DNA of 64,000 bases from Eubacterium sp. (GTDB taxonomy: Bacteria > Bacillota > Clostridia > Lachnospirales > Lachnospiraceae). The stretch lies in the NCBI GenBank assembly GCA_024681515.1, contig JAILAR010000106.1:16443-80442 (forward strand), in the 5' to 3' direction. The translations under genes and the position numbers were made by a program. The notes beneath the pieces were generated by a model. That model saw only the letters and a program-made list of their open reading frames with translations, ran no database searches and was not told where the DNA came from. Shown piece after piece: positions 1-8,006 of this stretch (positions are counted from its first letter, which is position 1; each line of letters starts with the position of its first letter).

Positions 1-1
1 T

Positions 2-145
2 GAGAAACTGAACTATGACGAGTATACCGTGCAGAGCAGGGAGGAGCATTTCTCCAAGGACGAGAAGTTCCAGCGGTATGAATTCCTGAAGGCTGCGCTG
101 AAGAATTACGTGGAGGGACATATCCCTACCGGGCTTAATTCCTGA
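2..145 (+). CDS. C-terminal fragment of an unrecognised protein (runs in from the left edge)
   Basis: An open frame enters from the left edge and stops at 143-145, giving 47 residues rich in Lys, Glu and Tyr (…FLKAALKNYVEGHIPTGLNS). I do not recognise a family. The last ten residues overlap the position where an EAL domain continues in another frame (139-276). The frame may therefore be the distal part of the same gene before a frameshift, or an unrelated gene end. There is no start or upstream context to decide. Confidence 0.35.
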   Translation, partial: EKLNYDEYTVQSREEHFSKDEKFQRYEFLKAALKNYVEGHIPTGLNS

Positions 146-276
146 AAAAGATCGGATGCGAGAAAGCCCAGGGCTTCTACTTCGGAAAACCCATGCCCAT
201 GGACGAGACCAAGGCGTTTACGGCCGGGAAAGGCATGAAGTGGGAGAAAGATTATCATGAAGCACGGACTGTATAA
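139..276 (+). pseudogene. EAL phosphodiesterase C-terminal remnant
   Basis: This frame reads FLKKIGCEKAQGFYFGKPMP followed by about 25 residues and TAA at 274-276. It matches the end of EAL c-di-GMP phosphodiesterases, where a Gly-Cys-x-x-Ala-Gln-Gly-[FY]-Tyr segment is followed by a [GS]-[KR]-Pro-[ML]-Pro element. The frame is closed upstream by a stop at 136-138, so the catalytic part is not in frame with it. The preceding frame ends at 145, one base out of register. Either the gene is frameshifted and dead, or the window holds only a translocated 3' scrap. It is not the end of either complete c-di-GMP gene found further along. Confidence 0.55.
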
Positions 277-324
277 GGGTAGTAAGGCATGATGGCAGGT
301 AACCACGTGCGGAATGATAATCTC

Positions 325-353
325 ACGGAGCGCGTAAGCGCGAAGTGTGGAAT
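325..353. repeat. Dispersed small palindrome, copy A (CGAAGT family)
   Basis: A small hairpin (GCGC-GTAA-GCGC) is followed by GAAGTGTGGAAT. The same layout, a short stem ending in GCGAAGT or ACGAAGT and then nn-[GT]-GAAT, recurs at 32059-32088, 49744-49774 and 49784-49809, always between genes. Confidence 0.45.
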
Positions 354-363
354 CATAAACATC

Positions 364-398
364 AAAAAACCAGCAGGATCGAACCTGCTGGTTTTTTT
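364..398. terminator. Bidirectional intrinsic terminator
   Basis: AACCAGCAGG and CCTGCTGGTT form a 10-bp stem around ATCGAA. It is flanked by an A-run on the left and seven Ts on the right, so it can end transcription from either side. It lies 20 bases past the stop of the reverse-strand diguanylate cyclase. Confidence 0.85.
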
Positions 399-418
399 GT
401 GCGAGTGCGGCCGTCAGA

Positions 419-2362
419 CTACCGATTTGTGATATATACGCCCTGCTCGCGCTTTGCTTTCTTTGCGGCATACATCTTCTCGTCTGCAGCCTTCAGTGCC
501 TTCACCATCTGGTAGCTTTCATTCAACGTTGTTACATAAGCGCCGCAACTGGTTGCAACCGTGAAGGGCAGATTTACCGACTGGTTAAACTCCTGAAGGA
601 ACGTGTCGATCTTTTGGATGATACTGTCCGGATCGCAGTCACCGAATACCACCGCAAAGAGCTCATCGCCGCCGAACCGGGCTGCCAGCGAGTTCTCCGG
701 GCAGGCATATACCAATGCATCTGCAACCGCTGCAATGGCGCGGTCACCGTCGGCATGACCGAAGGTGTCGTTGATGTATTTCAGGCCGTCCAGATCGGAC
801 ATGATCAGGGTGATGGGTTTTCCTCTGTGCTCATCGGAATGGGCGCACTCCCAGAAAGCCTTGCTGAAACCGAGACGGTTGTACAGGCCGGTCAGAGCGT
901 CATGGCGGTACATGGAATCCATTTTTTCCAGAAGGAATCGCTGATACTGCATATTCACGTAGCCGCCGACACCCATGTTCAGTGCATTTGTGATGCTGGC
1001 CGAACGGGAATAGTCCGTAATGGCATAGTTCTGGAAATAGTAGCAGGCAAAACCAAAAGGACGGTTCATATAATCCAGTGCGTTAAAGAGCAGAGGATGT
1101 CCCTGGGATGCCAGCTCCAAAATACGGTCCCTGTACCCGCCGGAAAGAACGGATTCTTTCGGGTTCACAGTCGGATCATAGAAGATCTCGTCCGGCAGCG
1201 GAATGTGGTCGAACCGATGCTCCTCCGCATAGTCTGCATCGTTGATCAGATGCAGATCCCGGGAAGGCATGTCCTCTTGAGAAATCATAAAATAGTTCTG
1301 TTCCGTATCAAAGCAGTGTCGGTCCACCACGGTCAGGTGGTGTTTCGTCTTATGCTGATGGATCTTGGAGGCCATCTCGTAGGGGGTAAGACTGGTCTCC
1401 ATGGCTGTAGAGATATCGTACAGGATCCGGATATCTTCCTGATGCCGGTAGAAGCTGTTGTTAAAACTCGAAAGAAGGGTATGTGCCTGCCAGATCATGG
1501 ACGGACAACCACAGGACTCGTTCGGGATCAGTTTCGGAAGGATCTTCCTGTGGGAACAGGATTCGCCACGAAGCAGGCGGTTTACCGTATCACCGGTTGC
1601 TTCCGCCAGCAGCTCACTGTCACAGCTTGCGCTGGAGATCTTCGGCGTGGAGAAGAAGATCTGCTCGTATCCGTCAAAACCGGAAACAATCACATCTTCC
1701 GGAACCCGGTATCCGGATTCCTGGAGAACATCACTGACATTCATGGCCATGATATCATTTGCGCAGATGATCGCATCCGGAAGATTACCGTGATCGATCA
1801 GCTTCCGGGTGGCTTCCCGGGTAGGATCCGCCCAGAAATCCCCGTAGCTTACCATGCTGTCGTTAAAGGGAATCCCGTTTCTTTCACAGACTTTCCGGAA
1901 GATCTTGATCCGTTCATCGGAGAAAACGTTATTTGGAAGGCCGGCCATCATATGGGGATGCTTAGCATGATGATCTTCGATGATGTGCCGTGCAATCTGC
2001 TCAAAACCGGCGCCGTAATCGAAGCTGACGTGGATGGTATCCTCGTAATCCCCGTCGATCACGATCACGGGGACGTTATTTGCTTTGCAGTTGGACAGGA
2101 TCCGATGGGCGATGGTATGGCTCTTGATCTTCTCATCCATCAGGATCAGACAACTCAGCTCCTCGAAGGGAATGATGTCATAGACGTAGGTCTCCGCGGG
2201 GATCGTTTTTTCATCCCAGTAAATATCGGTATTGATCGTAAATACAAGGAGGGAGGCATCTTCCTCCCGGATCTTATCATTTAATGTTTGGATGAATCCG
2301 TAGATCTGCGGATCATAGACGCGTGAAGTACAAAGCGCGACCAGACGTCTGCGGGTTTCCAT
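419..2362 (-). CDS. Diguanylate cyclase with LacI/periplasmic-binding-like sensor
   Basis: 647 residues. Residues 1-290 read as a type-1 periplasmic-binding/LacI-type ligand domain (ICANDIMAMNVSDVL, then RVPEDVIVSGFDG). Unlike LacI there is no N-terminal helix-turn-helix, and there is no signal peptide, so it should sense a cytoplasmic ligand. A linker region (about 290-480) precedes a GGDEF domain at 481-640 with DALTGLYNR, the metal site SDLDGLKYIND and the signature GGDEL at 564-568, so it should be an active c-di-GMP synthase. The inhibitory RxxD site expected upstream of the signature is absent. The start is supported by GGAGGT five bases upstream. It stands alone and is controlled by a promoter containing a palindrome. 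The phosphodiesterase at 9319 shares its input-domain type. Confidence 0.9.
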   Translation of the reverse strand: METRRRLVALCTSRVYDPQIYGFIQTLNDKIREEDASLLVFTINTDIYWDEKTIPAETYVYDIIPFEELSCLILMDEKIKSHTIAHRILSNCKANNVPVIVIDGDYEDTIHVSFDYGAGFEQIARHIIEDHHAKHPHMMAGLPNNVFSDERIKIFRKVCERNGIPFNDSMVSYGDFWADPTREATRKLIDHGNLPDAIICANDIMAMNVSDVLQESGYRVPEDVIVSGFDGYEQIFFSTPKISSASCDSELLAEATGDTVNRLLRGESCSHRKILPKLIPNESCGCPSMIWQAHTLLSSFNNSFYRHQEDIRILYDISTAMETSLTPYEMASKIHQHKTKHHLTVVDRHCFDTEQNYFMISQEDMPSRDLHLINDADYAEEHRFDHIPLPDEIFYDPTVNPKESVLSGGYRDRILELASQGHPLLFNALDYMNRPFGFACYYFQNYAITDYSRSASITNALNMGVGGYVNMQYQRFLLEKMDSMYRHDALTGLYNRLGFSKAFWECAHSDEHRGKPITLIMSDLDGLKYINDTFGHADGDRAIAAVADALVYACPENSLAARFGGDELFAVVFGDCDPDSIIQKIDTFLQEFNQSVNLPFTVATSCGAYVTTLNESYQMVKALKAADEKMYAAKKAKREQGVYITNR

Positions 2363-2425
2363 ATAGACCTCCCCAACGCAAACAGGCTGCCGTCATTACG
2401 ACAGGGTTTTATATGACACACACTG

Positions 2426-2454
2426 ATTATAACACTCCGCGGAGTGTAAAACAA
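2426..2454 (-). promoter_or_regulatory. Promoter with palindromic operator for the diguanylate cyclase
   Basis: On the reverse strand a -35 TTGTTT (2454-2449) and a perfect -10 TATAAT (2431-2426) are 17 bases apart. Sixteen of those 17 spacer bases are the perfect palindrome ACACTCCGCGGAGTGT (2432-2447). A dimeric regulator bound there would block or reshape the promoter directly. Transcription would begin near 2419, leaving a leader of about 56 bases. Confidence 0.65.
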
Positions 2455-2560
2455 CGATATACAACAAGAAAGAAGGAGGTCCGGGAGATATTATCGTCAT
2501 ATATCACAAAAAAACTTTGTAGATTTGACAAATAAAATAGGAAAATGTCAAAATTTCCTG

Positions 2561-2589
2561 TCGAAATTTTTTTTTATATGTAGTATAAT
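2561..2589 (+). promoter_or_regulatory. Sigma-A-type promoter for the AAA+-like gene
   Basis: TCGAAA (4 of 6 matches to -35) is followed after 17 bases by TATAAT at 2584-2589. The region between is T-rich. The coding start at 2621 lies about 25 bases beyond the expected start site. Confidence 0.55.
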
Positions 2590-2620
2590 GATTCCATGAC
2601 TGATGTTTGGAGGGGGAATT

Positions 2621-3868
2621 ATGAAACCATTCAGAAATGCGTATGAGGCAATTAAAAGATTACTCTCTAAATTATTCGGCGGCGGAGAAGAGAAAGAAGA
2701 AGTAACCAGCGCAGCTGAGCCGGAACTTAAGAAAACAGAGCCGCAGCCGGAACCGGAGCCCCAAAAGCCGGAGGCAAAACCCGAGAATAAGAAGGCAGAG
2801 CCGAAAAAGCCTGAGGCGAATAAAAAGCCGGAGGCAAATAAGAAACCTGAGGCGAAACCTGAGAATAAGAAGGCAGAGCCGAAAAAGCAGGGAGCAAAGC
2901 CTGAGAATAAAACCGCAGAACCCAAAAAGTCTGCTTCAGGTAAGACGGCGGAAGAGGACATGGAAGCTTATGTCCGCGAGTCCGAGAGAAAAGAGCAGGA
3001 AGCCTATGCAGCCGAGGCAAAGCGCCGTGCGGAACGTGCAGCCAAGCGTGAAGCGGAAGAGAAACGTGCAGAGCAGCGTGCGGCAAGACGTGAGATGGAA
3101 GCACAGGCAGGCATGGGTGTCCGCCGCGTGACCGATCCGGTGACCGGTGAAGAGGTACCGCTGGGTGCACTTCCGGCCAGAGCCGTTACTCTGAAGAAGT
3201 ACAGCAAGATCGCTTCCACATCGGACGATGTGATCCTGTCCGTGAATTCAATCCTGCGTCATCCGGATATGTCGAAGAATATCGTTATCCTCGGAAAGAA
3301 CGGTTTCGGTACGGTTCGTGTAGGTGAGGATTTTGCGAGAAGCTTTTATGCGATGGAACTGGTAAAGTCCGATAAGATCGCAAAGATCAAGGCAAAGCAG
3401 CTGAACAAGATCGGTCTGGAGAAGCTGCAGGGCCTGAAGGGCGGATGCCTCATCATCGAGAATGCAGGTCTTGTAGTACCTGCAAAGCTGGTTGAGGTTA
3501 TCAAGAACTCCGCACCGGATGAGAATGATTACGTTGTGATCCTGACCGGTGAGATCGATTCGCTGGCTCGGTTCTTTGAGGATAATCAGGATGTTGCGGA
3601 TCAGTTCATTTATCTGGTCGGCATCCATAAGATCAAAGAGAAGGGCATGATCTCTCTGGCGCGTGGTTATATCAAGGAGAAGGGTTACACCGCAGACAAG
3701 CCTGTTTATGAGCAGCTGAAGCAGTCCCTTACCGCCATGGAGGAAGGCAACATCGACCGTTTCCTGGAATTCCTGGATAAGGTTATGGAAGCTACCGATG
3801 CGCGTGAAGTGTCCGAAGGCAACGGAGGACATAAGGAAGTACTTGTTGAGGACGTCCGTAAGGCGTAA
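2621..3868 (+). CDS. Protein with Pro/Lys/Glu repeat linker and degenerate AAA+-like domain
   Basis: 415 residues from the ATG at 2621, chosen over 2603 because GGAGGGGG ends four bases before it. Order: an amphipathic N-terminal helix; a linker of KPEAKPENKKAEP-type repeats (about 40-105); a charged coiled-coil segment (about 110-165); and a C-terminal domain (about 185-390). The last part follows the CbxX/SpoVK AAA+ plan, but the P-loop position reads GKNGFGTV (about 225-232) without the Lys-Thr/Ser pair, and the Walker B position reads CLIIENAG instead of a DE pair. I infer a fold that has lost ATP hydrolysis and serves as a structural or binding module. It has its own promoter and terminator. 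The AAA+ relationship is a reading of pattern, not an alignment. Confidence 0.6.
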   Translation: MKPFRNAYEAIKRLLSKLFGGGEEKEEVTSAAEPELKKTEPQPEPEPQKPEAKPENKKAEPKKPEANKKPEANKKPEAKPENKKAEPKKQGAKPENKTAEPKKSASGKTAEEDMEAYVRESERKEQEAYAAEAKRRAERAAKREAEEKRAEQRAARREMEAQAGMGVRRVTDPVTGEEVPLGALPARAVTLKKYSKIASTSDDVILSVNSILRHPDMSKNIVILGKNGFGTVRVGEDFARSFYAMELVKSDKIAKIKAKQLNKIGLEKLQGLKGGCLIIENAGLVVPAKLVEVIKNSAPDENDYVVILTGEIDSLARFFEDNQDVADQFIYLVGIHKIKEKGMISLARGYIKEKGYTADKPVYEQLKQSLTAMEEGNIDRFLEFLDKVMEATDAREVSEGNGGHKEVLVEDVRKA

Positions 3869-3883
3869 CCTGTACAATCTATT

Positions 3884-3924
3884 AAGAAAGATCTCTGCTA
3901 TACTGCTGGGGTCTTTCTTTTTTT
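3884..3924 (+). terminator. Intrinsic terminator
   Basis: AAGAAAGATC pairs with GGTCTTTCTT (one G-U pair) and runs into a T-tract. It lies 15 bases past the AAA+-like gene. Confidence 0.8.
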
Positions 3925-4061
3925 GCTGTTTCATGCTATAGTGTAGAACTGTTACAGAACTTTACGGGATGATGTCAGATGCTTTAAAATGATATAAATT
4001 CATGTAAAATCATTCGGGATCATACATAATAAAGTTAAATACGGATATGAGGTGAATGGGA

Positions 4062-5342
4062 ATGGCCATGAAGAAGAAGCCGGTTACCGGCATGAAAGAT
4101 ATCCTCCCCCGGGAGATGGAGATCCGCGATTATGCCATCGGGCTGATCAAGGATACATATCGGAGATTTGGATTTACATCCATGGAGACTCCTGCGGTGG
4201 ACCACATAGAGAATCTGTCTTCCAAGCAGGGCGGTGAAAATGAGAAGCTGATCTTCAAGATCCTGAAGCGTGGTGAGAAACTGCGTCTGGAAGAAGCAAA
4301 AGAGGAGATCGATCTGGTAGACGGAGGTCTCCGCTATGACCTGACAGTGCCGCTCTGTCGGTATTACTCTAACAATGCAAACGAACTGCCGAGTCCTTTT
4401 AAGGCGTTACAGATGGGCCCTGTATGGCGTGCGGATCGTCCGCAGAGAGGGCGTTACCGCCAGTTCATGCAGTGTGACATCGATATTCTGGGAGAACCGT
4501 CGATCCTTGCAGAGATCGAACTGATCCTCGCAACCACCACATTGCTGGGCAAACTGGATTTCAGCCGGTTTACAATCCGGATCAATGACCGCCGGATCCT
4601 TCGGGCCATGGTGGACTATGCCGGCTTTACGGCACCGGAAGGCATGGGCAGCGTTGATTATGACGGTATCTTCATCACGCTGGATAAGATGGATAAGATC
4701 GAGCTCACAGGTGTCCGTGAGGAACTGATCGGTGCAGGGTATGCGCAGGAAACCGTAGATAAATATCTGAAACTGTTTCAGAAGATCACCCCGGATGTGG
4801 CAGGTCTTCGGACGCTGAAGGAGACGCTGGGGGATTTTCTCCCGGAAGAAATCTCTTCCAATCTCGCTGCCATTATGGAAAGCGTGGATGCCGCTAAGGA
4901 AGCAGATTTTAAGATCGCGTTTGATCCTACACTTGTGCGAGGAATGTCTTATTATACCGGTCCGATCTTTGAGATCTCCATGGACGAATATGGCGGATCT
5001 GTCGGCGGCGGCGGACGTTATGACGAGATGATCGGCCGTTTCACCGGACAGTCGACGCCTGCCTGTGGTTTCTCCATCGGATTTGAGCGGATCGTCATGC
5101 TCCTTCTGGAACGTGATTTCCAGGTGCCCGGAAGCGCAAAGAAGACGGCATATATGGTTGAAAAAGGAATGCCCGGAGAGAAACTTGCCAGGATCCTTGC
5201 AAAGGCGAAGGCAAAGCGCGCAGAGGGCGAGAGTATCAATCTTGTGATGATGAAGAAGAACAAGAAGTTCCAGAAGGATCAGCTGACGGCAGAGGGCTAC
5301 ACGGAGATCGTGGAATTCTTTGCCGACAGGGAGATCGATTGA
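4062..5342 (+). CDS. hisS: Histidyl-tRNA synthetase
   Basis: 426 residues from ATG 4062. The in-frame ATG at 4056 sits one base behind GAGGTG and is less likely. This class II synthetase charges tRNA-His. Visible are the N-terminal GMKDILPREM, the class II motif 2 region GPVWRADRPQRGRYRQFMQC (ORF residues 121-140, counted from 4056), the histidine-specific RGMSYYTGP and the motif 3 Arg in FSIGFERI. It is flanked by terminators and looks monocistronic. There is too little room upstream for a T-box. Clostridia usually carry it between hemZ and aspS; here those two genes lie at the far right of the window without it. Confidence 0.96.
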   Translation: MAMKKKPVTGMKDILPREMEIRDYAIGLIKDTYRRFGFTSMETPAVDHIENLSSKQGGENEKLIFKILKRGEKLRLEEAKEEIDLVDGGLRYDLTVPLCRYYSNNANELPSPFKALQMGPVWRADRPQRGRYRQFMQCDIDILGEPSILAEIELILATTTLLGKLDFSRFTIRINDRRILRAMVDYAGFTAPEGMGSVDYDGIFITLDKMDKIELTGVREELIGAGYAQETVDKYLKLFQKITPDVAGLRTLKETLGDFLPEEISSNLAAIMESVDAAKEADFKIAFDPTLVRGMSYYTGPIFEISMDEYGGSVGGGGRYDEMIGRFTGQSTPACGFSIGFERIVMLLLERDFQVPGSAKKTAYMVEKGMPGEKLARILAKAKAKRAEGESINLVMMKKNKKFQKDQLTAEGYTEIVEFFADREID

Positions 5343-5396
5343 TGAATTGAATGTGACTGTGATGAGGTCAAAATAAGATCGAAATACGATTATGAT

Positions 5397-5437
5397 AAAA
5401 GCGGTTCACTGCCGGCGAGAAGTGGATCGCTTTTTTT
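5397..5437 (+). terminator. hisS: Intrinsic terminator after hisS
   Basis: AGCGGTTCACT pairs with AGTGGATCGCT (two G-U pairs), followed by seven Ts. It starts 55 bases after the hisS stop. Confidence 0.82.
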
Positions 5438-5460
5438 CAAACTTTCAGTTTGTTTTCAGA

Positions 5461-5488
5461 TTGACATTGTAAAGTACAGTCATACAAA
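5461..5488 (+). promoter_or_regulatory. Promoter for the beta-helix lipoprotein
   Basis: A perfect TTGACA (5461-5466) and TACAAA (5483-5488, 4 of 6) are separated by 16 bases, about 60 bases ahead of the start codon. Confidence 0.55.
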
Positions 5489-5547
5489 GCAACAAAACCT
5501 CGAAACAAAGCCGTTTGCGAGGCAGCTGACAGAAAGGGGATGAGATC

Positions 5548-6849
5548 ATGCATAAGAAATTTACAAAACGTTTTTTTACATTTATCGTCGGACTGGCACT
5601 GGTGGGTTCCATGGCGGCATGCGGATCAACGGGTACCGATAATACAGCTTTAGGAAATGCAGGAACCGGTACTTCTGTAAGTACGTCGTCGGACGGGGCG
5701 GTTACGGAAGATAAGGTGACCACTGCTTCGTCCGCAGCAACGGCCAATGATGGAACGGTGGTTACCGTGGCAGCAACCGGCTCAGACGGAGCCATCGATA
5801 CATCGGATCTCTTTTCAAAGCGTGATCTGACCCAGACGGCGGATCTTTCGGAAGCGGAGACATATACACTCAGCGACGGACAGGATATTGAGATCACGTC
5901 TGCAGGGGTGTATGTACTTACGGGAACAGCTTCGAATGTGACGGTCACGGTAAATGTGGCGGACGATGAGAAGGTCCAGCTGGTGTTGGACGGCATAGAT
6001 ATAACAAATGGCAGTCAGCCGGTCATTTTCGTAAAAAATGCGGATAAGGTTTTCATAACCACTGCATCCGGTACGGAAAACGATCTGTCGGTAAGCGGCA
6101 GTTTTACGAAGATGGATGATACGAATACGGATGCCGTGATCTATTCAAAGGACGATCTGGTACTGAATGGTCTGGGGACGCTGAACATTTCTTCTTCGGA
6201 AAATGGGATCAGCTGCAAGGATGATCTGAAGATCACCGGCGGAACCCTGAACCTGAATGTGGCAGATGCGGCGCTGGAAGCAAATGATTCCATCGCTGTT
6301 GCGGACGGTACCGTAAACGTGACTGCCTCCAATGATGCGCTCCATGCGGAGAATGATGATGACAATTCCAAAGGATATATCTATATCTGCGGCGGAACTC
6401 TGACTCTGAAAGCGGCAGATGACGGGGTTCATGCGACGACCATCGTTCAGATCGATGGAGGTACCCTCGATATCACAGCAGCGGAAGGCGTCGAGGGCAC
6501 CTGGATCCAGATCAATGACGGAACCGTCAATATTACGGCAAGTGATGACGGGATCAACGCGGCAAACAAGTCGTCTTCTTATTCGGCAAAAGTGGAGATC
6601 AACGGCGGTTACACAACCGTCACCATGGGCCAGGGTGATACGGACGGTGTGGATTCCAACGGTGATATCATCATAAACGGCGGAACCATCAGCGTTACCG
6701 GACAGTCCACATTTGATTATGACGGAACAGGAACCATTAACGGTGGAACCGTCATTTCCAACGGCGAAGAAGTGACCACCCTCCCGAACCAGTTTATGGG
6801 CGGCGGCATGGGCGGCATGGGCGGCGGTGGCCGGGGCGGCTGGCACTAA
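5548..6849 (+). CDS. Beta-helix carbohydrate-binding-type lipoprotein (Cthe_2159/DUF4353-like)
   Basis: 433 residues. The N-terminus is a lipoprotein signal peptide with the lipid Cys in VGSMAAC at about residue 25, so it should be anchored on the outer face of the membrane. A low-complexity Thr/Ser/Gly linker follows. From about residue 190 there are repeated rungs of the form NGGT-[LIV]-x-[LIV]-x-A-x-D-x-[AG]-[LIV]-x-A. That is the right-handed beta-helix pattern of the Cthe_2159 (DUF4353) family, described as cellulose/pectin-binding and lacking an obvious lyase centre. The last 20 residues are a Gly/Met-rich tail (MGGGMGGMGGGGRGG). AAAGGGGATGAG precedes the start. Promoter and terminator mark it as a single unit. 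Confidence 0.85.
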   Translation: MHKKFTKRFFTFIVGLALVGSMAACGSTGTDNTALGNAGTGTSVSTSSDGAVTEDKVTTASSAATANDGTVVTVAATGSDGAIDTSDLFSKRDLTQTADLSEAETYTLSDGQDIEITSAGVYVLTGTASNVTVTVNVADDEKVQLVLDGIDITNGSQPVIFVKNADKVFITTASGTENDLSVSGSFTKMDDTNTDAVIYSKDDLVLNGLGTLNISSSENGISCKDDLKITGGTLNLNVADAALEANDSIAVADGTVNVTASNDALHAENDDDNSKGYIYICGGTLTLKAADDGVHATTIVQIDGGTLDITAAEGVEGTWIQINDGTVNITASDDGINAANKSSSYSAKVEINGGYTTVTMGQGDTDGVDSNGDIIINGGTISVTGQSTFDYDGTGTINGGTVISNGEEVTTLPNQFMGGGMGGMGGGGRGGWH

Positions 6850-6891
6850 GAACCGGAGCAAGATCGGCGGATGATGAACCGCCGGGGAATG

Positions 6892-6928
6892 AAGCGGCAG
6901 GGTAACACCCTGCTGCTTTTCTTTATTT
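6892..6928 (+). terminator. Intrinsic terminator
   Basis: AAGCGGCAGGGT pairs with ACCCTGCTGCTT (one G-U pair) around a three-base loop, followed by TTCTTTATTT. It lies about 40 bases after the lipoprotein stop. Confidence 0.8.
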
Positions 6929-7057
6929 GACCGGTGTGTTATACTATGTGACGGAACTATCGTGTATGTGATAAATCAGGCGGAATGTCTTCGCGAGGGG
7001 ATTTGTTCCTCCGAGTTGCAACGGCCGACGGCTGTGATCATTGATGAGGGAATAAGG

Positions 7058-7837
7058 ATGGATCGGTTACGGACCAGAACGGCAATTAAATATTTGGCGA
7101 TCCTTACCATGCTGATCGATCATATCGGCATGTTTTTTATTCCGATCAGTACGATCCCGGGACTTCTCTGCCGGGTGATCGGCCGGTTTACCGCGCCGAC
7201 CATGTGCTTTTTCCTGGCAGAAGGGTACATCCATACCTCTTCCCGGAAGAAATACGGGACCCGTCTTTTCGTCTTCGGTGTTCTGTCCCAGATTCCATAT
7301 GCACTATCGCATTATGCCGTTCCCTCAAGGGATCCGCTGCTTCAGGATACGGTGGCCGGAGTGGCAGGCTTTTCCTGGGAACGTGCATGGAAGGCGCTTC
7401 TCACGCCGGACTTCAATATGATCCTGACACTCTTTCTGTCATTTTTGATCCTGTATGTTTATGATCTCGTGCCCGGTTACAATAAAAGGATCGTCCTGAT
7501 CGGTCTGTTACTGGCAGCTTCCATGTTCTGTGACTGGGGGATGGTAGCACCGTTTTATGCGCTGACATTTGCCATCTATCGGGAGGACCGGAAGAAGCAG
7601 CTGAAATACTTTGTGCTGATCACGATGTGTTATGTCATAATGGAGACGGTTTTCTGTATCATGAACGACCGTCACTGGTACGGTCAGCTCTGGCAGCTGG
7701 GACTCTTACTTTTTATTCCGGTCCTTTCCCTGTATAACGGGGAGAGCGGCAGCCGATCTGCATTTCATAAATGGTTTTTCTATCTTTTCTATCCGATCCA
7801 TCTTCTGATCTTCTGGGCGATACTGACCTGGTGCTGA
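7058..7837 (+). CDS. TraX-family multi-pass membrane protein
   Basis: 259 residues from ATG 7058. The frame is open from 6962, but GAGGGAATAAGG directly precedes 7058 and the upstream part has no family match. The opening RTAIKYLAILTMLIDHIGMFF and the later FTAPTMCFFLAEGY are the hallmark of the TraX family, named after the F-pilin acetylase. Chromosomal Clostridia members have unknown substrates. Around seven to eight hydrophobic segments are visible. The protein probably acetylates a surface or membrane substrate, but nothing nearby identifies it: there are no pilus or conjugation genes in the window. Confidence 0.75.
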   Translation: MDRLRTRTAIKYLAILTMLIDHIGMFFIPISTIPGLLCRVIGRFTAPTMCFFLAEGYIHTSSRKKYGTRLFVFGVLSQIPYALSHYAVPSRDPLLQDTVAGVAGFSWERAWKALLTPDFNMILTLFLSFLILYVYDLVPGYNKRIVLIGLLLAASMFCDWGMVAPFYALTFAIYREDRKKQLKYFVLITMCYVIMETVFCIMNDRHWYGQLWQLGLLLFIPVLSLYNGESGSRSAFHKWFFYLFYPIHLLIFWAILTWC

Positions 7838-7949
7838 GCAGGCACCGTCGGTTATTGCCCTTTTTTCTGCTCTGATCGCCGGTCTGAGGCAAATTTTCAA
7901 AAAAAACCGAAAAAAAGACGCAAAAACGGTGGTTCTTCTGTGCGTTTCA

Positions 7950-7958
7950 TGGTAAAAT
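7950..7958 (+). promoter_or_regulatory. Extended -10 promoter element
   Basis: TGGTAAAAT fits an extended -10 (TGn plus a 5 of 6 hexamer) without a clear -35. It lies 48 bases ahead of the membrane protein start at 8007. Confidence 0.35.
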
Positions 7959-8006
7959 GTAAGTTGGATTTTTGGGGGTGCATGGCTCAAAATAAGGGGG
8001 GAGAGT

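Noticed and set aside
614..2284. Long forward frame opposite the diguanylate cyclase
   Set aside because: It lies wholly antisense to a gene with clear GGDEF and LacI-like motifs, has no ribosome site or family pattern, and reads as a shadow of codon bias.
3925..4061. T-box leader before hisS
   Set aside because: The gap is too short and lacks the conserved T-box bases; aspS likewise has no leader of that kind.
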